The notes under the pieces are model-generated. The model saw nothing but the letters and a program-made list of their open reading frames with translations, was not told the DNA's origin and searched no databases. From positions 1 through 32,634 of the forward strand of contig NZ_JABCPZ010000116.1 of assembly GCF_013283785.1 (NCBI RefSeq): a stretch of 32,634 nucleotides of DNA, written 5' to 3'. The translations under genes were made by a program, and so were the position numbers. The stretch is from Nonomuraea antri. Lineage in GTDB: Bacteria; Actinomycetota; Actinomycetes; Streptosporangiales; Streptosporangiaceae. Of the stretch, positions 8,882 through 16,579 are shown piece by piece (the first letter of the stretch is position 1; every line of letters begins with the position of its first letter).

Positions 8882-9982
8882 GTGAAGATCACAGGAGTGG
8901 AGCTACGGCGGATCGCGATGCCTCTGGTGTCGCCGTTCCGCACCTCGTTCGGCACCGAGACCGCCCGCGACGTGCTGCTCGTGCGCGTCGTGACCCCCGA
9001 GGCCGAGGGGTGGGGCGAGTGCGTGGCGATGTCGGAGCCGCTCTACTCCAGCGAGTACGTCGACGGCGCCGCCGAGGTGATCAAGCGGTTCCTGCTGCCC
9101 GCGCTGACCAGGCCGCTGGGCGCGAACGACGTCGCCAGGGCGCTGGAGCCGATCAAGGGGCACCGGATGGCCAAGGCCGCCGTGGAGACGGCCGTGCTCG
9201 ACGCCCAGCTGCGCGCGGCCGGCGAGTCGTTCGGCCGGTTCCTGGGCGCGGCCCGCGACCGGGTGCCGTGCGGGGTGTCGGTGGGCATCATGGACTCGAT
9301 CCCGCAGTTGCTCGACGCCGTGGCCGGCTACCTGGACGAGGGCTACCTGCGGATCAAGCTGAAGATCGAGCCGGGCTGGGACCTGGCGCCGGTGCGCGCG
9401 GTGCGCGAGCGGTTCGGCGACGACGTGCTGCTGCAGGTCGACGCGAACGCCGCGTACACGCTGACCGACGCGCGGCACCTGGCCGGGCTCGACGACCTCG
9501 GCCTGCTGCTGATCGAGCAGCCGCTGGCCAACGACGACCTGGTGCAGCACGCCAAGCTGGCGAAGCAGCTCAGGACGCCGATCTGCCTGGACGAGTCGAT
9601 CGAGTCGGCCGAGCACGCGGCGGCGGCCATCGCGCTCGGCTCGTGCTCGATCGTCAACATCAAGCCAGGACGGGTCGGCGGCTACCTGGAGGCCAGGCGC
9701 ATCCACGACCTGTGCCGGGCCAACGGCATCGCGGTGTGGTGCGGCGGCATGCTGGAGACCGGGCTCGGCCGGGCGGCGAACGTGGCGCTCGCCGCGCTGC
9801 CCGGCTTCACCCTGCCCGGCGACACCTCGGGCTCGCGCAGGTACTACGCGACCGACATCACCGAGCCGTTCGAGCTGAACGACGGCCACCTCGCCGTGCC
9901 GGCCGGGCCCGGGCTCGGCGTCGAGCCGATCCCGTCGATCCTGGACGAGGTCACCACCGCCACGGAGTGGATCACGCTGTGA
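8882..9982 (+). CDS. Enolase-superfamily racemase/synthase (N-acylamino acid racemase / o-succinylbenzoate synthase type)
   Basis: This 366-residue enzyme belongs to the muconate-lactonizing subgroup. The KxK acid/base pair is K159/K161 (RIKLK), the metal ligands are D187 (DAN), E212 (EQPL) and D237 (DES), and the opposing catalytic lysine is K261 (NIKPGR). This arrangement matches the Amycolatopsis NAAAR/OSBS enzymes, so it could racemise N-acylamino acids, make o-succinylbenzoate for menaquinone, or both. No other menaquinone gene is in the window, which favours an amino-acid-derivative role, but this is inference. The GTG start has GGAG 5 nt upstream. The 3' end overlaps the convergent serine hydrolase gene by 11 bases. 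Confidence 0.9.
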   Translation: MKITGVELRRIAMPLVSPFRTSFGTETARDVLLVRVVTPEAEGWGECVAMSEPLYSSEYVDGAAEVIKRFLLPALTRPLGANDVARALEPIKGHRMAKAAVETAVLDAQLRAAGESFGRFLGAARDRVPCGVSVGIMDSIPQLLDAVAGYLDEGYLRIKLKIEPGWDLAPVRAVRERFGDDVLLQVDANAAYTLTDARHLAGLDDLGLLLIEQPLANDDLVQHAKLAKQLRTPICLDESIESAEHAAAAIALGSCSIVNIKPGRVGGYLEARRIHDLCRANGIAVWCGGMLETGLGRAANVALAALPGFTLPGDTSGSRRYYATDITEPFELNDGHLAVPAGPGLGVEPIPSILDEVTTATEWITL

Positions 9983-11267
9983 CCTTGGGCGTGGCCCGGC
10001 CGGCGAAGTGCAGGTACGACCGGCCGTCCACCTCGTGGAACACCGCCGCCTGCCAGGCCGGGTCGCCGGGCGGCCGGCAGGCGAACGTGGTCGCGTCCAC
10101 CGGCAGCAGCGGCAGTTCCTCGTGCTCGCCCGGCATCTCGGCCATCGCGCCGGTGGGCTCGTACCGCACGGACAGCCCGCCGTCGCCGGCGATCACGGTG
10201 AAGCGGCTGCCGGTGCGCTCGTAGACGCCGGCGAAGCGGGCCGCGTCCACCTCGGCGGGGCTCTCGGGCGGGGCGAGCCTGGGCGGGACGGCGATGCCGT
10301 CCAGCTCGGCGAACAGCTCGGTGGCCACGGCGTGGGTGAACGCGGCGTGATAGCCGCCGTTGGCGGTGACGCAGACGATCGTGCCGGTGCCCGGCACCGC
10401 CCAGAGCATGGCGTGCTGGCCGATCGTGTTGCCGCCGTGGGAGATCACCCGGTGGCCGTCCCAGTCGGCGAGGATCCAGCCGAGGCCCCAGTGGCTGCCG
10501 ATGCCGTGCGGGTTCGGCAGCTCCACCTGCGGCTCCCACATCGCCCGCGGGTCGTCGAGCAGCCCGCCTTCGAGGTGGGCGCGGGCGAAGGCGACCACGT
10601 CGGCCGGGCGGGCGCAGATCAGCCCGGCCGGGCCCATGGACCGCATCAGCCCCCAGTGCCGCACCGTCGAGCCCTCGCGGTGGCCGATCGCGGCGCGGAA
10701 GCGCAGCACGTCCTCGGGCAGGGTCCAGGTGTGGGTCAGGCCCAGCGGCTCGGCGATCTGCTCGCGCAGCACGTCGTCCCAGCGCTTGCCCTCCAGGCGC
10801 TCCAGCATCCGGCCGGCGATGACGAACCCGGCGTTGCAGTAGGACTGGGTGGCGCCCAGCGGGTGGTTCTGCGCGAGGTCGGCGCAGGCGTCGACGTACT
10901 TGGCCAGGCAGTCGTCGCCGCGGCCGGTGTCGAGGAACAGGTCGCCGTCGATGCCGCTGGTGTGCGAGAGCAGGTGCCTGACCGTGACGGCGGCCGACGC
11001 CCGCGGGTCGGACACGGCGAACTCGGGCAGCACCGCGCGCACCGGGGTGTCCAGCGTGAGCCTGCCGCGCTCGACCTGGCGCATGAGCAGGGTCGCGGTG
11101 TAGAGCTTGGTCACCGAGCCGATCTGGAAGAGCGCGTCGGTGGTGACCTCGACGCCGGTGTCGCGGTTGAGCGTGCCCGCGGCGAACTCGCGCGTCTCCC
11201 CCTGGTGCAGGTACGCCACGGCGGCGCCGGGGACGTCGTACTCGGCGATCAGCTCGGCCAGCTTCAC
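9972..11267 (-). CDS. Serine hydrolase, class C beta-lactamase / D-Ala-D-Ala carboxypeptidase-like family
   Basis: This 431-residue protein carries the penicillin-recognising serine hydrolase motifs: SxxK at S51-K54 (SVTK), YxN at Y143-N145 (YCN) and a later HGGNT in place of KTG. Residues from about 330 form a C-terminal beta-rich, lipocalin-like domain common in this family. No signal peptide is visible, since the protein begins MKLAELIAEYD, so it is probably cytoplasmic. That argues against periplasmic beta-lactamase activity and for an esterase, amidase or peptidase. The GTG start has AAAGGA about 7 nt upstream. It converges with and overlaps the enolase-superfamily gene, with which it might share a substrate (acylated amino acids); that link is speculative. 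Confidence 0.88.
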   Translation of the reverse strand: MKLAELIAEYDVPGAAVAYLHQGETREFAAGTLNRDTGVEVTTDALFQIGSVTKLYTATLLMRQVERGRLTLDTPVRAVLPEFAVSDPRASAAVTVRHLLSHTSGIDGDLFLDTGRGDDCLAKYVDACADLAQNHPLGATQSYCNAGFVIAGRMLERLEGKRWDDVLREQIAEPLGLTHTWTLPEDVLRFRAAIGHREGSTVRHWGLMRSMGPAGLICARPADVVAFARAHLEGGLLDDPRAMWEPQVELPNPHGIGSHWGLGWILADWDGHRVISHGGNTIGQHAMLWAVPGTGTIVCVTANGGYHAAFTHAVATELFAELDGIAVPPRLAPPESPAEVDAARFAGVYERTGSRFTVIAGDGGLSVRYEPTGAMAEMPGEHEELPLLPVDATTFACRPPGDPAWQAAVFHEVDGRSYLHFAGRATPKVTA

Positions 11268-11332
11268 GTGAAGATCCTTTCGTCGGGAATAATGCGTTGC
11301 CCCGCGGTGCTGAGGCCAGCACTATGGTCATC

Positions 11333-11407
11333 ATGTTCCAGCACGCTCACCTCGCGACGCCCGCCCTGGGCGCGTTCGAGCGTGCCTGCGACGGCCTGGA
11401 GCGCTGA
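11333..11407 (+). CDS. Possible 24-residue leader ORF upstream of the EF-Tu paralogue
   Basis: A short frame reading MFQHAHLATPALGAFERACD and four more residues lies in the 231-base gap between the divergent serine hydrolase and EF-Tu genes. A TATGGT (-10-like) at 11323-11328 ends 4 bases before its ATG, and no Shine-Dalgarno site is present. If expressed it would be leaderless. It could be chance or a remnant; nothing else supports it. Confidence 0.2.
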   Translation: MFQHAHLATPALGAFERACDGLER

Positions 11408-11428
11408 CCTCTTCCCGTGAGTCTCTGA

Positions 11429-11468
11429 GTGACCCGGCGGGGGGAGGTCGACGACCCCGACGGGTCAC
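11429..11468 (+). promoter_or_regulatory. Inverted repeat / stem-loop in the upstream region of the EF-Tu paralogue
   Basis: GTGACCCG at 11429-11436 is matched by its exact reverse complement at 11461-11468. The interior contains a second palindrome, GGTCG-A-CGACC, flanked by G and C runs. The element ends 30 bases before the EF-Tu start and 11 bases before its ribosome-binding purines (GAGGAAGGG). It could be an mRNA hairpin acting on translation or transcription, or a dimeric operator. Confidence 0.5.
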
Positions 11469-11498
11469 ACTCATCCAGGCATCGCAGAGGAAGGGATC

Positions 11499-12659
11499 AT
11501 GGCCAAGCAGGCCTATGTGCGCAACAAGCCGCACCTCAACATCGGCACGATGGGCCACGTCGACCACGGCAAGACCACGCTGACCGCGGCGATCACCAAG
11601 GTGCTCGCCGCGCGCGGGCAGGCCACGTACACGCCGTTCGAGCGGATCGACCGCACCCCGGAGGAGGCCTCCAGGGGCATCACGATCAACATCTCGCACG
11701 TCGAGTACGAGACCGACACCCGCCACTACGCGCATGTGGACATGCCGGGCCACGCCGACTACGTGAAGAACATGATCACGGGGGCGGCGCAGCTCGACGG
11801 GGCCATCCTCGTCGTGTCCGCGCACGACGGCATCATGCCGCAGACCAGGGAACACGTGCTGCTGGCCCGGCGGGTCGGGGTGGAGCACCTGGTGGTCGCC
11901 GTCAACAAGGCCGACGGCGCCGACCCGGAGCTGACCGACCTGGTCGAGCTCGAACTGCAGGACCTGCTCACCGAGCACGGCTACCGTGACGTGCCGATGG
12001 TGCGGGTGTCCGGGCTGCGGGCGCTGGAGGGCGACCCGGTCTGGACGGCGTCGGTCGACGCGCTGCTGCGGGCGGTGGACGAGCACATCCCCGTGCCGGT
12101 CAGGTACGTGGACGCGCCGTTCCTCATGCCGGTGGAGAACGTCATCACCGTCACCGGCCGGGGCACCGTCGTCACCGGGGCCATCGAGCGCGGCGCCGTG
12201 CGGGTCGGCGACACGGTCGAGGTCGTCGGCTTCGGCGACGGCTTCACCGCGGTGGTGACCGGGGTGGAGACGTTCGGCAAGACGATGGAGCGCGGCGAGG
12301 CCGGCGACAACGCCGCCGTGCTGCTCCGCGGCGTGCGCCGCGAGCAGGTGCGGCGGGGCATGGTGCTGGCGGCGCCGGGCAGCCAGCGGGCGCGTTCGGC
12401 GTTCACCGCGCGCGTCTACCTGCTCACCCCGGAAGAGGGCGGACGGCGCGGGCCGGTCGCCTCCGGCTACCGGCCGCAGTTCTACCTGCGCACCACCGAC
12501 GTGCCTGGCGAGCTGGCGCTGCCCGCGCCCGCCCGGCCGGGCGAGACCGTCGAGGTCCGGGTGGAGCTGGGCAAGGCCGTCGCGGTCGAGCCCGGGCTCG
12601 GGTTCGCCATCCGCGAGGGCGGGCTGACGGTCGGCGCCGGGGTCGTGCTGTCGGTGTGA
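11499..12659 (+). CDS. tuf3: Divergent elongation factor Tu paralogue (EF-Tu3 type)
   Basis: A complete 386-residue EF-Tu that should deliver aminoacyl-tRNA to the ribosome. All GTPase motifs are present: GHVDHGKT (19-26), RGITIN with switch I, DMPGH (81-85) with catalytic H85, and NKAD (136-139). It is clearly not the housekeeping copy: the usual DCPGH cysteine is Met, and the C-terminus ends early (GAGVVLSV). By hand alignment to E. coli EF-Tu numbering, Q124 is Arg (residue 125 here), Y160 is His (160), R230 is Ala (228) and G275 is Ala (273); G316, Q329, R333, T334 and A375 are unchanged. Changes at the first four positions are tied to resistance to kirromycin, pulvomycin and GE2270A. The gene stands alone, without rpsL-rpsG-fusA, as Streptomyces tuf3 does. 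A strong ribosome site (GAGGAAGGG) precedes the ATG. Confidence 0.93.
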   Translation: MAKQAYVRNKPHLNIGTMGHVDHGKTTLTAAITKVLAARGQATYTPFERIDRTPEEASRGITINISHVEYETDTRHYAHVDMPGHADYVKNMITGAAQLDGAILVVSAHDGIMPQTREHVLLARRVGVEHLVVAVNKADGADPELTDLVELELQDLLTEHGYRDVPMVRVSGLRALEGDPVWTASVDALLRAVDEHIPVPVRYVDAPFLMPVENVITVTGRGTVVTGAIERGAVRVGDTVEVVGFGDGFTAVVTGVETFGKTMERGEAGDNAAVLLRGVRREQVRRGMVLAAPGSQRARSAFTARVYLLTPEEGGRRGPVASGYRPQFYLRTTDVPGELALPAPARPGETVEVRVELGKAVAVEPGLGFAIREGGLTVGAGVVLSV

Positions 12660-12664
12660 AACGG

Positions 12665-12697
12665 CCGCCGGGTCCCGTCTCGTACGGGACCCGGCGG
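12665..12697. terminator. Bidirectional terminator hairpin between EF-Tu and beta-galactosidase
   Basis: A perfect 14-bp stem (ccgccgggtcccgt paired with its reverse complement) closes a 5-base loop, 5 bases after the EF-Tu stop and 6 bases before the convergent beta-galactosidase stop. There is no U-run, as is usual in high-GC actinomycetes. Confidence 0.85.
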
Positions 12698-12703
12698 TTG
12701 CCG

Positions 12704-15490
12704 CTATGCGGGGTCGAAGCGGACGGTGAACGTGGCCGCCTCGACCCTCAGCTCGTAACGGGGCAGGGTGCCGGGGCCGCAGGTGGCGGTGCCGATGCCC
12801 TGGTGCGCCAGGTCGAGGTGCACGTGCACCCGGTCGCCTGGGACGAGGTCGGGGCGGTGCCTGGCGTGTTCCAGCTCGGCGGTGCTCCAGCGGCGGGCGG
12901 TCAGGCCGAAGACCGGGTCGCCGGTGATCCTCAGCCCGCCGAGCTCGGCCCAGCGCACGTCCGCGCGGTGGCCGTTCTCCTGCGGGTAGACGTACGGGGT
13001 CTGCAGCTCGTCCACGGTGGCGTGCCAGCGGCCCACCCGGGCGGCCAGGCCCGTGTCGGGGTACGCCTCGCCGGGGCCGCGGCCGAACCAGGTGACGTCC
13101 TCGACGGTCGCGGGGAGCGTCATGGCCAGGCCCAGCCTCGGGACCGGGCCGGGCCAGTCGCCGTCCGGTTCCAGCTCCACGGTCAGGACGAGGCCGCCGG
13201 CGGCGGTCGGCGTCCAGTGGTAGGCGGCGTGGACGCCCCGGTCGGAGGCGGCGGGGGCGACCCTGGTGCGGACGGTCAGGGTGTCGCCTGTCGCCTCGAC
13301 GGCGTCCAGGCGGTGGGTGAGGCGGTGCAGGCCCTGGGTGCGCCACGTCCAGTCGAGTCCGCCGTAGCGGTCGTTGTCGGTGGGGGCGCGCCACAGGTCC
13401 AGCCTCGGGCCTTCGACGTGGAGGCCGAACAGCCTGGTCAGGCGGCCGGTCGCCGGGTCGACGACGGCGCCGCCCCAGACGATCCCGCCCTCTTGCGGAG
13501 AGGCGGTGACCGTCCCCGCGAAAGGCTCCTCGGCACGGGGGGCAGGGGGTGTCAGGAGGGTCTGGGACCAGGCGAGTTCGTGGCCGGCCGGCGCCCACGG
13601 CTGGTCCTCGGCCAGTACGGCGCGTACGGTGAGCCAGCGCTCCCCCGGCCCGTCCGGCAGGGCGGGCAGCTTCACCTCGCCGCCGCCGGCCGGCACGGCC
13701 AGCGCGAACTCCGCCACCGCGACGCCCTCCGCCTCGACGGCGGCGACGAAGCGCAGGTGGGACAGGTCGCGGAAGCCACCGCGGCCGGCCACCCGCACCA
13801 GCCCGTCGCCGAACTCGAACCCGACCGGCTCGAACACCTTCTTCAGGTCCAGCAGCCCGGGCGAGGGCGTGCGGTCGGGGAAGACCAGGCCGTCGATGAC
13901 GAAGTTCGAGTCGTGCACCGGCTCGCCGTAGTCGCCGCCGTAGGCGTACTCGAACGTGGGATGCGCGAGCCCGTGGTCGATCCACTCCCACACGAACCCG
14001 CCCGCCAGCCGCGGGTACCGCTCGAACAGCTCCTGGTACTCGGCCAGGCCGCCGGGGCCGTTGCCCATGGCGTGGGCGTACTCGCACTGCAGGAACGGCA
14101 TCGCGCGGCGGCGGGCGTCGAGTGCCGGGTCGTCCAGCGAGTCCTCGGCGCGCTGCCCGATGGCGGCGACCTCGGCGTGCGTGGCGTACATGCGCGAGTA
14201 GACGTCGGTGTGCGCGCACGTCTGGTCGCCCTCGTAGTGGATCGGCCTGGACGGGTCGCGCTCGCGCGTCCAGTCGGCCATGACGGCCAGGTTGCGGCCG
14301 GTCCCGGCCTCGTTGCCGAGCGACCACATGATCACGCTGGGGTGGTTCTTGTCGCGTTCGACCATCCGGCGCATGCGGTCGAGCAGCGCGCCGGCCCAGC
14401 GCGGGTCGTCGGTGGGGTTGGCGCGCCAGCCGACCTGGCCGAAGCCGTGCGTCTCCAGGTCGCACTCGTCGATCACCCACAGGCCCAGTTCGTCGCACAG
14501 GTCCAGGAAGTCGGGGTGCGGCGGGTAGTGGCTGGTGCGTACCGCGTTGACGTTGTGCCGCTTCATCAGCAGGACGTCCGCGCGCATGGTCTCGTACGGC
14601 ACCGCGCGGCCGTGCTCGGGGTGGAACTCGTGCCGGTTGACGCCCTTGAGCAGCAGCGGGCTGCCGTTGGCGAGGAGCACGCCGTCCTCGATGGAGATCG
14701 TGCGGAAGCCGACGCGCAGCCGCACGGTCTCGCCGGGGCAGGTGACGACGGCGTCGTAGAGCCGGGGCGTCTCGGCGGTCCACGGCTCGGCCTCGACGGT
14801 GATCTCGGCGCCCGGCTCCAGGTCGGCGACGCCGAGCTCGGGGACGCCGAGCCGGCCGTCGCCGGTGAAGCTCAGGGTGCCGCGGCCGTCCTGGTAGCCG
14901 GCGCGGACGAACACGTCGGCGGTGGAGCGGGTGAGCGTGACGTCGCGGAAGATGCCGGGCAGCCACCACATGTCCTGGTCTTCCAGGTAGCTCGCCGCAG
15001 ACCACTGGTGCACGCGCACGGCCAGCACGTTGCGTCCCGGCCTCAGGTACGGCCCGGCCTCGAACTCCACCGGCAACCGGCTGCCGGTGGAGAAGCCCAG
15101 CTCGTGGCCGTTCAGCCATACCTTGGCGAAGGAGTCGACGCCCTCGAACCTGAGCCTGCCGCCGCTCCAGCCGTCGGGCAGGTCGAAGGCGCGGCGGTAG
15201 TCTCCCGTCGGGTTCTCGGTGGGGACGTGCGGCGGGTCGACGGGGAAGGGATAGGAGACGTTCGTGTACGCGGGCGCGCCGTGGCCGTGCAGCGGCCAGT
15301 GAGACGGCACGGGCAGCTCGTCCCAGGCGGCGTCGTCGTGGTCCGGGGCGGCGAAGTCCTCGGGGACACGGGCCACCGGGGAGAGCCTGAAGCGCCAGAC
15401 GCCGTTCAGGTCGAGTGCGGGGGCGTCGGAGCGGAGCGCCGCCCGGGGAGCGAGGCGGCCCGAACCGGGGGTGAAAGTTTCGAGATCCAT
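12704..15490 (-). CDS. GH2 beta-galactosidase, LacZ type
   Basis: A full 928-residue glycoside hydrolase family 2 enzyme with the LacZ five-domain layout: N-terminal jelly roll, Ig-like domain, barrel, second Ig-like domain and the large C-terminal beta-sandwich (bgal small chain). The acid/base residue is E394 in SLGNEAGTG and the nucleophile is E470 in CEYAHAMGN. No signal peptide is present, so it acts in the cytoplasm on imported beta-galactosides. The ATG lacks a Shine-Dalgarno site, but TAGGCT lies 8 bases upstream, consistent with a leaderless transcript. No sugar transporter or LacI-type regulator is adjacent, so the physiological substrate is not indicated by context. Confidence 0.95.
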   Translation of the reverse strand: MDLETFTPGSGRLAPRAALRSDAPALDLNGVWRFRLSPVARVPEDFAAPDHDDAAWDELPVPSHWPLHGHGAPAYTNVSYPFPVDPPHVPTENPTGDYRRAFDLPDGWSGGRLRFEGVDSFAKVWLNGHELGFSTGSRLPVEFEAGPYLRPGRNVLAVRVHQWSAASYLEDQDMWWLPGIFRDVTLTRSTADVFVRAGYQDGRGTLSFTGDGRLGVPELGVADLEPGAEITVEAEPWTAETPRLYDAVVTCPGETVRLRVGFRTISIEDGVLLANGSPLLLKGVNRHEFHPEHGRAVPYETMRADVLLMKRHNVNAVRTSHYPPHPDFLDLCDELGLWVIDECDLETHGFGQVGWRANPTDDPRWAGALLDRMRRMVERDKNHPSVIMWSLGNEAGTGRNLAVMADWTRERDPSRPIHYEGDQTCAHTDVYSRMYATHAEVAAIGQRAEDSLDDPALDARRRAMPFLQCEYAHAMGNGPGGLAEYQELFERYPRLAGGFVWEWIDHGLAHPTFEYAYGGDYGEPVHDSNFVIDGLVFPDRTPSPGLLDLKKVFEPVGFEFGDGLVRVAGRGGFRDLSHLRFVAAVEAEGVAVAEFALAVPAGGGEVKLPALPDGPGERWLTVRAVLAEDQPWAPAGHELAWSQTLLTPPAPRAEEPFAGTVTASPQEGGIVWGGAVVDPATGRLTRLFGLHVEGPRLDLWRAPTDNDRYGGLDWTWRTQGLHRLTHRLDAVEATGDTLTVRTRVAPAASDRGVHAAYHWTPTAAGGLVLTVELEPDGDWPGPVPRLGLAMTLPATVEDVTWFGRGPGEAYPDTGLAARVGRWHATVDELQTPYVYPQENGHRADVRWAELGGLRITGDPVFGLTARRWSTAELEHARHRPDLVPGDRVHVHLDLAHQGIGTATCGPGTLPRYELRVEAATFTVRFDPA

Positions 15491-15498
15491 CGGGGTCG

Positions 15499-15504
15499 AG
15501 CCTA
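15499..15504 (-). promoter_or_regulatory. Candidate -10 (TAGGCT) for leaderless beta-galactosidase mRNA
   Basis: On the minus strand TAGGCT fits TANNNT and ends 8 bases before the beta-galactosidase ATG. With no ribosome-binding site present, the transcript probably starts at or next to the ATG. Confidence 0.45.
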
Positions 15505-15653
15505 GACGTTCGGGATGATCGTAAGCGATGACTTTATGTCGGAACTTGATGGATTTTGGTGATACGAAGCGTGGTGAATCCTTTCGCGGCCGGCGTGCCT
15601 CTTATGGGTGTTCCGGCGATCGGGCCGGGGATGACTGACAGAAGGAGATCGTC

Positions 15654-15746
15654 GTGGTGGTAGGAATCGCCGTCGCCGTCGGGGTCGTGCTCATCGGCAC
15701 GTGCAGCGTCATCGTGCTGCGGCGGAGGGGGCGCGAGCGTGGCTGA
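15654..15746 (+). CDS. 30-residue single-pass membrane peptide at the head of the ECF sigma operon
   Basis: A short frame begins with GTG at 15654 behind an excellent ribosome site (GAAGGAG, 6-nt spacing). It encodes VVGIAVAVGVVLIGTCSVIV followed by a very basic tail, LRRRGRERG. That is one hydrophobic helix with a positive cytoplasmic end. Its last 8 bases overlap the start of the sigma-factor gene. The strong ribosome site has no other start at a proper distance, so the peptide is very likely translated. It may serve translational coupling, as a membrane tether, or as a modulator of the sigma factor; none of these is shown. Confidence 0.65.
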   Translation: MVVGIAVAVGVVLIGTCSVIVLRRRGRERG

Positions 15747-16299
15747 CACGACGTGGCCCGACGAGCACCTGATCTCAGCGGCCCGCGAGGGTGACGTGGA
15801 GTCGCTCGCCGCGCTGGTGTCGGGCGCGCACCCGCACGTGCGCCGGTTCGCGCGCTCGCTGTGCGCCACCCCTGAGGACGCCGAGGACGCCGCGCAGGAG
15901 GCGTTGATCGTGCTCTACCGCAAGATCGGCACGTTGCGGGCGTCGGGCGCGCTGGCCTCGTGGATCTTCCGTATCGTGCGCAACGAGTGCGTCAGGCGGG
16001 CCAGGCTCATGCTCCGGCCGCGTCCGGTGATCGTGACGGCGCCGGAGGCCGGCCTGCCGTCGGCGGAGGAGGAGGTGTTCCGCCGGCTGGAGGCCGGCCG
16101 GGTGGCCGCGGCCATCGCGGCGCTGCCCGCCGACCAGCGGCAGGTGCTGATCATGCGGGACGTGCAGGGGCTCAGCGGCCGCATGGTCGCCGACGCCCTC
16201 GGGCTGAGCACGGCGGCGATGAAGTCACGGCTGCATCGCGCCAGATCGGCGGTGCAGGGAATGCTGGCGGAACCTCTGCGCGGGGGTCACGATGAGTGA
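15739..16299 (+). CDS. ECF RNA polymerase sigma factor
   Basis: This 186-residue sigma-70 family ECF protein has a region 2 (about 10-85, including EDAEDAAQEALIVLYRKI and WIFRIVRNECVRRAR) and a region 4 (about 115-175) with the helix-turn-helix ALPADQRQVLIMRD...LSTAAMKSRLHRARSAV. There is no C-terminal SnoaL-like extension. The GTG start overlaps the upstream 30-residue peptide gene by 8 bases, and its own stop overlaps the next gene by 8 bases (ATGAGTGA), so all three are coupled. A GGAACTT (15541-15547) in the upstream gap resembles the -35 of ECF promoters and might indicate autoregulation, but no good -10 follows. No typical zinc anti-sigma gene is adjacent. Confidence 0.93.
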   Translation: MADTTWPDEHLISAAREGDVESLAALVSGAHPHVRRFARSLCATPEDAEDAAQEALIVLYRKIGTLRASGALASWIFRIVRNECVRRARLMLRPRPVIVTAPEAGLPSAEEEVFRRLEAGRVAAAIAALPADQRQVLIMRDVQGLSGRMVADALGLSTAAMKSRLHRARSAVQGMLAEPLRGGHDE

Positions 16300-16579
16300 G
16301 GGCCGGAGCTTCGCCAGCACGTCGCTGACGCGTCACCTGGTGCGCGGGGTGGTGGGGTTCGGCGCGCTGATCGCCGCGGTCGCGCTGATCCCGGTGACGG
16401 GCCCGGTCAGCCTGCTGCTCGTGGTGCCCGGGGTGGCGGCGCTGCGCGGCTGCCCGACCTGCTGGGCGATCGGGCTGGTGCAGACGATCTCGATGGGACG
16501 GCTGCGGCGCTCCTGCGCGGACGGCGTCTGCACCCTGGAGCCGGCGGGCAAGCGGGACTACGAGGCCGCCAAGCCGTAG
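16292..16579 (+). CDS. Small two-helix membrane protein with CxxC and a second Cys pair; possible redox anti-sigma partner
   Basis: This 95-residue protein has hydrophobic segments at about 18-33 and 36-51, then C54-P-T-C57 and C75/C80 in a basic cytoplasmic-looking tail. The general shape (short helical hairpin followed by a GCP motif) resembles small DUF2892-like membrane proteins, but I cannot assign the family firmly. It overlaps the sigma gene by 8 bases and must be co-translated with it, the usual position of an anti-sigma factor. It lacks the HxxxCxxC zinc anti-sigma motif, so any control would be of a different kind, perhaps thiol oxidation of the four cysteines. Its 3' end overlaps the convergent amidohydrolase gene by 22 bases. 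Confidence 0.75.
   Translation: MSEGRSFASTSLTRHLVRGVVGFGALIAAVALIPVTGPVSLLLVVPGVAALRGCPTCWAIGLVQTISMGRLRRSCADGVCTLEPAGKRDYEAAKP

Noticed and set aside
8853..8885. Ten-codon frame ATG...TGA overlapping the start of the racemase/synthase gene
   Set aside because: Its only ribosome-like sequence is 2 bases from the ATG, too close, and the downstream gene has its own good site; probably chance.
9972..11267. Serine hydrolase as a beta-lactam resistance gene
   Set aside because: No signal peptide, HGGNT in place of KTG, and a lipocalin-like tail; these fit the broad esterase/peptidase group better.
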